Shown: piece by piece, positions 58,772 through 64,000 of the stretch
Numbering within the stretch: position 1 is the first letter of the stretch
Layout: each line of letters opens with the position of its first letter
Assembly: GCA_946122785.1 (NCBI GenBank)
Contig: CAMGYJ010000009.1
Location: 11,438,937-11,502,936 of the forward strand
Direction: 5' to 3'
DNA: 64,000 nucleotides
Origin: Linum tenue
Lineage: Eukaryota; Streptophyta; Magnoliopsida; Malpighiales; Linaceae
Made by a program: the position numbers and the translations under genes
The notes under the pieces: generated by a model
What the model was told of the DNA's origin: nothing
Seen by the model: only the letters and a program-made list of their open reading frames with translations
Database searches by the model: none

Positions 58772-59710
58772 TAGGGGTGGCTGGTCAGTTTCCGATTAGC
58801 GGCTAACTGGCGGTTTTAATCGCTAATCGTCGGTTAGCCACTAACTGAAAACCGGTCGGTTACTAATCGTGATCGGTGTTCGGCAAGGGTGAAGGGTTCT
58901 TCGGTTAGTCGAGTAACCGAAGGTGGTTAACCGAGGTTAACCGGCTGACCGACCCCCAACCGAAAATGTAAAAAAGGAGGAGGAATAGGAGTGCTAAATC
59001 CAATTAACCTTTCCCCTCCCCATCTAGTTCTCGACGAACCCTAAATCCAAAAAATAAAAAATTGTTAAATCCTCTTTTCCCCGCGCCGCGCCTCCGTCCC
59101 AATCCAGTTGATCGTCCGCCTCCGCCTTCACGCTCGATCGCCGCTGCGCTCGTCCGCCTCCGCCTTCACGCTCGATCGCCGCTGCGCTCGTCCGCCTCAG
59201 TCTCGTTGCCCCGCGCGGAGCCGAGCGCCTCCTCTCCCCGTGCCTTCGTCGCCTCCGCCTCCGTCATGTCGCGCGTGCCGCCGTTCCCAGAGATTCAACA
59301 GAGAAGGTGAGTGCCTCCTCTCCCCGCCTTCATCGCCTCTGCCTCCCTCCCGTCGACGGGTTCCAGCCGCGCCTCCATTCCCCTGGCGACTGCTACTTCT
59401 TCCAGTTTAAAATGGAGAGACGGAAGGAGAGAGAAGGAAGGAGAGAAATAGCAGTTGCGGTGAGGAAGACGCCCAATGATTTCTGTTTACTGAGTTTTTT
59501 ATTTTTATTGAATTAAACGCAACGTTTTGGAGAGAAGGGGTAGGTTTTTTTGTATGCGGCTAACCGAGCCTAAAACCAAAACCAGCCGGTTGGTTGGCCG
59601 CTTAACCGTGGCTTCCCTCATGGTCGGCAGCCATATGAGGTGGCTCGGTTTAACTGATAACCGAGAATATGATTTTCGATTAAACCGAAATCGACCGACT
59701 GACACCACTA
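58772..59710. mobile_element. Non-autonomous hAT element, 0.9 kb
   Basis: Perfect 8-bp target duplication GGATATGG (58764-58771, 59711-59718). Ends TAGGGGTGGC and GACACCACTA are short inverted repeats. Subterminal GGTTA/TAACC repeats are present. The GC-rich interior contains a 38-bp tandem duplication and short open frames without known domains. Confidence 0.9.
59113..59188. repeat. Exact 38-bp tandem duplication
   Basis: Two identical adjacent copies of a 38-bp unit starting CGTCCGCCTCCGCC (59113-59150, 59151-59188) lie inside the hAT element. Confidence 0.9.
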
Positions 59711-59718
59711 GGATATGG

Positions 59719-60340
59719 AGTAGGGTATCTGAGTTTTTTTTTATGAGTCGGAGGATAGAAGAGAGGGGGGGAGAGGGGAGAAAAATGAAAATGACTTTTT
59801 TCCAATTAATTCCATTTAGGTTGTTGACCTTTGCCGAATCAACATTTTCGTTAGTCCAGTTAGCATGTTAGACGACACTATTAAAGAATTGAATAAACTT
59901 GACTATTTTATGTATTTCTCCAAAAATGTCTATTATTGACAAAAGTTTGAAAATTATATTTTGCCTAATTAAAAACCAAACATATTTCACCCTTTAAAAA
60001 ACAGCTTAAAACCTATCATTCTTTTTTTTTAAACCATTTTTCCCTTTACACTCAATCCAACTACTTTCAAAGTTGTAAAGAAACAACACCCCATTAGAAA
60101 TTCAATATTTTCTAGCCAAAAATAAAATTTCCCCCAAAATTCCCGCTAGACCAGGTCCAATCTACTCATTCCCGTCAATCCATAATTTTCAATTTCCCCC
60201 TTTTCTCCCCTTCCTCTTCCAAGCTTTCTCCTTTCTCATCCCCATCTCCTCGCCCTCTTGTTTCCATTCGTCACCCTTCTTTTCTTACAATCATCCGATT
60301 TCTGGGCTAGGGTTTTTTCCACTTTCCTCGTTGGAAAAAG
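59719..60340. other. Spacer and 5' leader of the SurE gene
   Basis: AT-rich to about 60120, then a CT-rich stretch (60190-60330) typical of a plant 5' leader. No clear TATA box. Confidence 0.5.
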
Positions 60341-63230
60341 ATGACGTCGGTGAAGAAAGGTTTGCCGCCGGGCCTCGTTTCCAATCTCCAGGAAGTTCTG
60401 AGCAGCAGAAAGGGTGGTGTCGGTGAGCAATCGAACGATGGACCTTCTACTTCTTCTACTTCTGCTGAGAACGCTGCGGCAGGGGAAGGAAATGATGATA
60501 CCAGGCCTATTGTTCTGGTCACCAATGGCGATGGGATTGATTCCCCTGGTCTTCTCCTTCTCGTGGAAGCTTTGGTTCGTGAAGGAAGCTACAATGTCCA
60601 TGTCTGCGCCCCGCAACTGTGAGTTTTATTTCCCTTTCGTTTCCTTTTGTTTTTCATTGTATGGTTGCCTTGCATTCCTTATCTGGGTGGGATCTGTTCA
60701 ATGTAAGATATGATTTTTAGTTAGTTTTATTTACCACATGGATAGCATTGTTCTTTTTTAATGGTTATGGTCAACTTGAGCATGTTTTATGTTTAAATGT
60801 TCCTTCCTGTTCCAACTGGAGATTATTCGTGATTTGTTTAGTTTGTGTTTGTTGTTGGTTTCAGGGACAAATCAGCTTCTGGTCATTCTGTTACACTAGG
60901 AGAAACCATAGCTGCGACTTCTGCTCAAGTTAGTGGTGCTACTGCATATGAAATTTCAGGTACTACTTGCATTAGTTTCCTGGTGGCACGCAAGCCGTTG
61001 TATGATGGAAACTCAGCTATATACATATGTATACCAGTATATGTATGAGATGTTTTCTGTCCTGGAGCTTGCGTTATCTATAGATAGTTTACTTGTTAAT
61101 CTATCATAGTTGTAAAGATATACGGTGGTCTTTGTCGCTCAGGGACTCCTGTGGATTGCGTCTCATTAGCATTGTCTGGAGCACTCTTTTCTTGGTCAAA
61201 GCCTGTGCTGGTTGGCCTTTTTATGCTCTTATTATCTTTAGTTTACATATATCTAAGGTATCACAGACTTCATTTGCAATTACATTTAAGTCATTTTGAT
61301 TTTCAGGTCATTAGTGGAATTAACAAGGGATCAAGCTGTGGTCACCACTTGTAAGTGCCTGGCACTTGGTTCATTGTTTGCAAAGTGCTCTTCCTTTTTA
61401 AAATACCGTGATATATGATCTTTGAAAAGCATGAAGTCATGAACCTTGCTTAGTGTTTTCCTTCATTGGCTTTTTCTTAATTGAAGGCTAAGAGTGCTTA
61501 TATCTTGCTGAAATTGACCAGGTTCTACTCAGGTGTTGTTGCTGGAGCTAGAGAGGCATTGATAAGCGGCTTCCCATCTCTATCAATCTCACTTAACTGG
61601 TGATCATTAAACTGCCAAGAAAACTGTTGCTTGTTCTGTTTTCTCTACTGGTCTTATTGCTTAAGTAATTAAGTTGGGGTCAAATCACTGTAGGAAGAAG
61701 GATGAGAGCCAAGAAAGTGATTTCAAGGATGCTGTTGCTGTCTGTTTGCCATTGATAAATGCTGCTTTGAGAGATATTGAGAAGGGGGATTTCCCCAAGA
61801 GATGTTCTCTGAACATACAAATCCCTACCTCACCATCTACAAACAAAGTAAGCTTTTATATATAATTGATACGTGAAGTTTCTGTTTTAATGCTTTGCTG
61901 ACTAGCTCCCTAGCTTGCAGGAGCCAATGCTGTGAAATGGAATTTGAACCTTTAAATTTGTTATTCTTGAAGATATGTACAAGCTAATTTGGGGTTTTCT
62001 GAATGGCTGTCTTCACATTGTTTCTGCAGCAGTCTTTTCCCTCTCCTCTCTTAGACTCTGTTTTGTTGAGTTATAACTCACACTCCAAGTGCATCAAAAT
62101 AGAGTTTCTTTTGGTAAATCTCATTTTAGCGGTGTTTTTGCTCTTGATTGATAATATCCCCGCTTTCTTTTATCTGGCAGGGTTTCAAACTTACTAAGCA
62201 AAGTATGTGGCGATCTACCCTCAACTGGAATGCTATTTCTGCAAACCGGCATCCTGGTGCTGGATACATGTCTAATCAACAAAGCCTTGGCCTACAGCTA
62301 GCCCAGCTTAGTCGAGATGCCTCTGCTGCTGTGAGTCATTTTCTGATCTTTTGCTATTTGTTTCTTTTTGAAGTCTATTTCTGGACTTTCAAGCCTTGTT
62401 TATTCCGTTTGATTCATGCAATTTTGGTCCGCTTTTCTTCAGGGAGCAGCACGTCGTGTTACCAAACAAAAGACGAATGTGGAGATTGAGTCAGTTGGGG
62501 CCTCTGGGAAAACCGAAGTGAACAAATTGAAAAAGTATTTCAGACTGGAGGTAAATCATTCCTACCCACTGTCACAGTTATAGTTTTGAGCGGCTTTAGT
62601 GGTTAGAGACGGCTTTCCATATCGTTTGCTTCAACCACTGATTCAAAGAATTACCTGCTTTGCTTGCTGTCAGTTTATGGAGAAGGAGCTAGAAGACACA
62701 GACGAGGACCTGGACTTCAGGGCCCTTGAAAACGGATTCGTAAGTCACTTTTTTCCTTCGTTCACTTTTTATTTCCGTGATTGGTATTCCTAGTACTGGT
62801 TCACGGCTCATTTGATAATCTCTGGAGCGTTTGTTGGTTGGTGTGTGACTTTTGCTGGCATGTGAATTTATCATTAAAACAAGATTGTTATAGATTGAAC
62901 CATACCACTTTCCAAAAGTTTATGTACATGATTTTGATGTGTCACTCACTCACTCTCACCCCATTTTTATGCTCCCAACCTTAACATGCTGAACCACCTT
63001 TCATATGTCACCTAAAACATCAAGAACTGTCTGGGCAACTGCAATAGTCATCAAGGCATTCAATCTGAACATGGAGCTAGGGTTTCCTAACCTTCATAAC
63101 TAAACTGCATTGTCCATCTTTCACTTACCAGATTGCAGTAACTCCCCTCTCACTCTCACCCCACATTGAACCCGAAATGCAAACAGCAGCCTCGGAATGG
63201 ATCTCTTCTTCACTTCAAGAGAGCCAATAG
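60341..63230 (+). CDS. SurE-type 5'-nucleotidase/acid phosphatase
   Basis: Metal-dependent phosphatase of the SurE family, which removes phosphate from nucleoside monophosphates. Exons: 60341-60618, 60865-60959, 61143-61210, 61307-61350, 61522-61599, 61694-61847, 62181-62330, 62443-62550, 62674-62739, 63132-63230; 379 residues. The metal-site motif reads LVTNGDGIDSPG; bacterial enzymes have NDDG, but Gly here fits one plant subgroup as I recall. CAPQLDKSASGHS, SGTPVDCVSLAL, VISGINKGSSCG and YSGVVAGAREALISG follow in family order. The N-terminal 50 residues are Ser-rich without a clear targeting signal. The C-terminal VTPLSLSPHIEPE is typical of plant SurE proteins. The plant substrate is unknown. 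Confidence 0.93.
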
Positions 63231-64000
63231 GAAAACAAAAAGGGGGCTTCTTCTACTACAGATACCAGTCAACTATTTACATCATCAGACTATTTTTGTA
63301 CACATTGACAGGTTATATTCATTTGCTATTTCCCAATTCTTTCCCACTCTGGTTTTTTTTCCTTCTTTTCCCCCTCCATTTTGATGGAATCTTGGGTCTG
63401 GCTTGTTCTTGTGTAGCTTTTCTTCTTCTTCCTCCTGGGATACTAGTGTAACTCAAAACTGCGGTGGCAGGGGTCTTAATTATATGCCCCCTTCCTGCAA
63501 TGGCCCTCTTTCATCTGTTTTTTGTATTTATTTTGGTTTCTTGATATGTATTTGATCAAATCTTGTATCAGATTCTGGCTTTTAGAGTCCATGTATTCAA
63601 GTCTTCAAGTTGGTGGTATCCATTGCTATTCCTTGGTTTTTCATGATTACATAAAGGCTGGAGCTGCCAAGTCCTTTTCAAGTAAAAGGGTTTGATTCCT
63701 CACTCCCCAAATCATTTCCTTGCTCGTTCATAAAGGGAAGAAATGATGGAGCCTTTCCTTCGATGTTATGGTCCACAACAACATGACAACAATAATGCTG
63801 CTCGTACCCTTTTTTGTTGGATTGAAATCCAAGGCAAAGTGGCGAACTCAGTTTCACAATTGAATAAAATATCACTTTTTGAAAATACATTATATATCAC
63901 TGACACTGTGACACATGACAGTCACGTGCATCTACATATAATGTTCATCCTTTTTTTTCTAAAAGCACGTCGAGTTTGTCTTCGTTGAATAGCAAGGTTG
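63231..64000. other. 3' region of the SurE gene and spacer
   Basis: T-rich 3' UTR-like sequence, then AT-rich DNA. No gene or transposon signature was recognised up to the window edge. Confidence 0.5.

Overview
The window is nuclear DNA from a flowering plant, almost certainly a eudicot. The evidence is spliced genes with GT-AG introns, plant-type cell wall invertases with a 9-nt mini-exon, and dense hAT, Mutator-like, Copia, LINE and SINE insertions with AT-rich spacers. I cannot name the species.

Layout. 1-2850 is AT-rich repeat DNA with a hAT MITE and a SINE. 2857-17644 is a tandem array of three cell wall invertase (beta-fructofuranosidase, GH32) genes on the + strand, here called A (2923-7723), B (10536-13510) and C (15309-17644). 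A and B are a recent duplicate pair. A carries a gene-capturing Mutator-like element in intron 2. B is separated from A by a truncated hAT transposon that ends 2 bp before B's TATA box. 17900-32243 is a transposon block: a Copia gag remnant split by a 2.1-kb non-autonomous LTR element, a decayed MULE transposase with a hAT MITE beside it, a small palindromic MITE, and a 6-kb Mutator-like element containing a 3'-truncated Copia. A single-exon short-chain dehydrogenase gene (32386-33216) follows directly. A fourth, more diverged invertase, D (36936-39612), has lost one family intron and gained a new one.

The right third holds four housekeeping genes: a NAP1-type histone chaperone (-, 40424-42677), a two-RRM glycine-rich hnRNP-like protein (-, 45797-48486), mitochondrial inner membrane protease subunit 1 (+, 49150-49954, divergent from the hnRNP gene) and a SurE-type phosphatase (+, 60341-63230). 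Between the last two lie about 8 kb of nested insertions: a LINE split by two hAT elements, one of which holds a Mutator-like element, plus two more hAT elements with perfect 8-bp target duplications.

How it works together. The four invertases would cleave apoplastic sucrose to glucose and fructose at sites of phloem unloading. Each has a signal peptide and the nucleophile, RDP and Glu-Cys motifs. The other genes are unrelated to this pathway. The notable biology is transposons reshaping the cluster: new promoter-proximal sequence for B, intron expansion in A, a probable transposon-derived intron in D, and an insertion against the dehydrogenase promoter. I found no clearly new biological system. 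The strongest leads are those remodelling events, an Asp-to-Ala change beside the acid/base Glu of invertase D, and an unrecognised 384-codon reading frame inside the non-autonomous LTR element.
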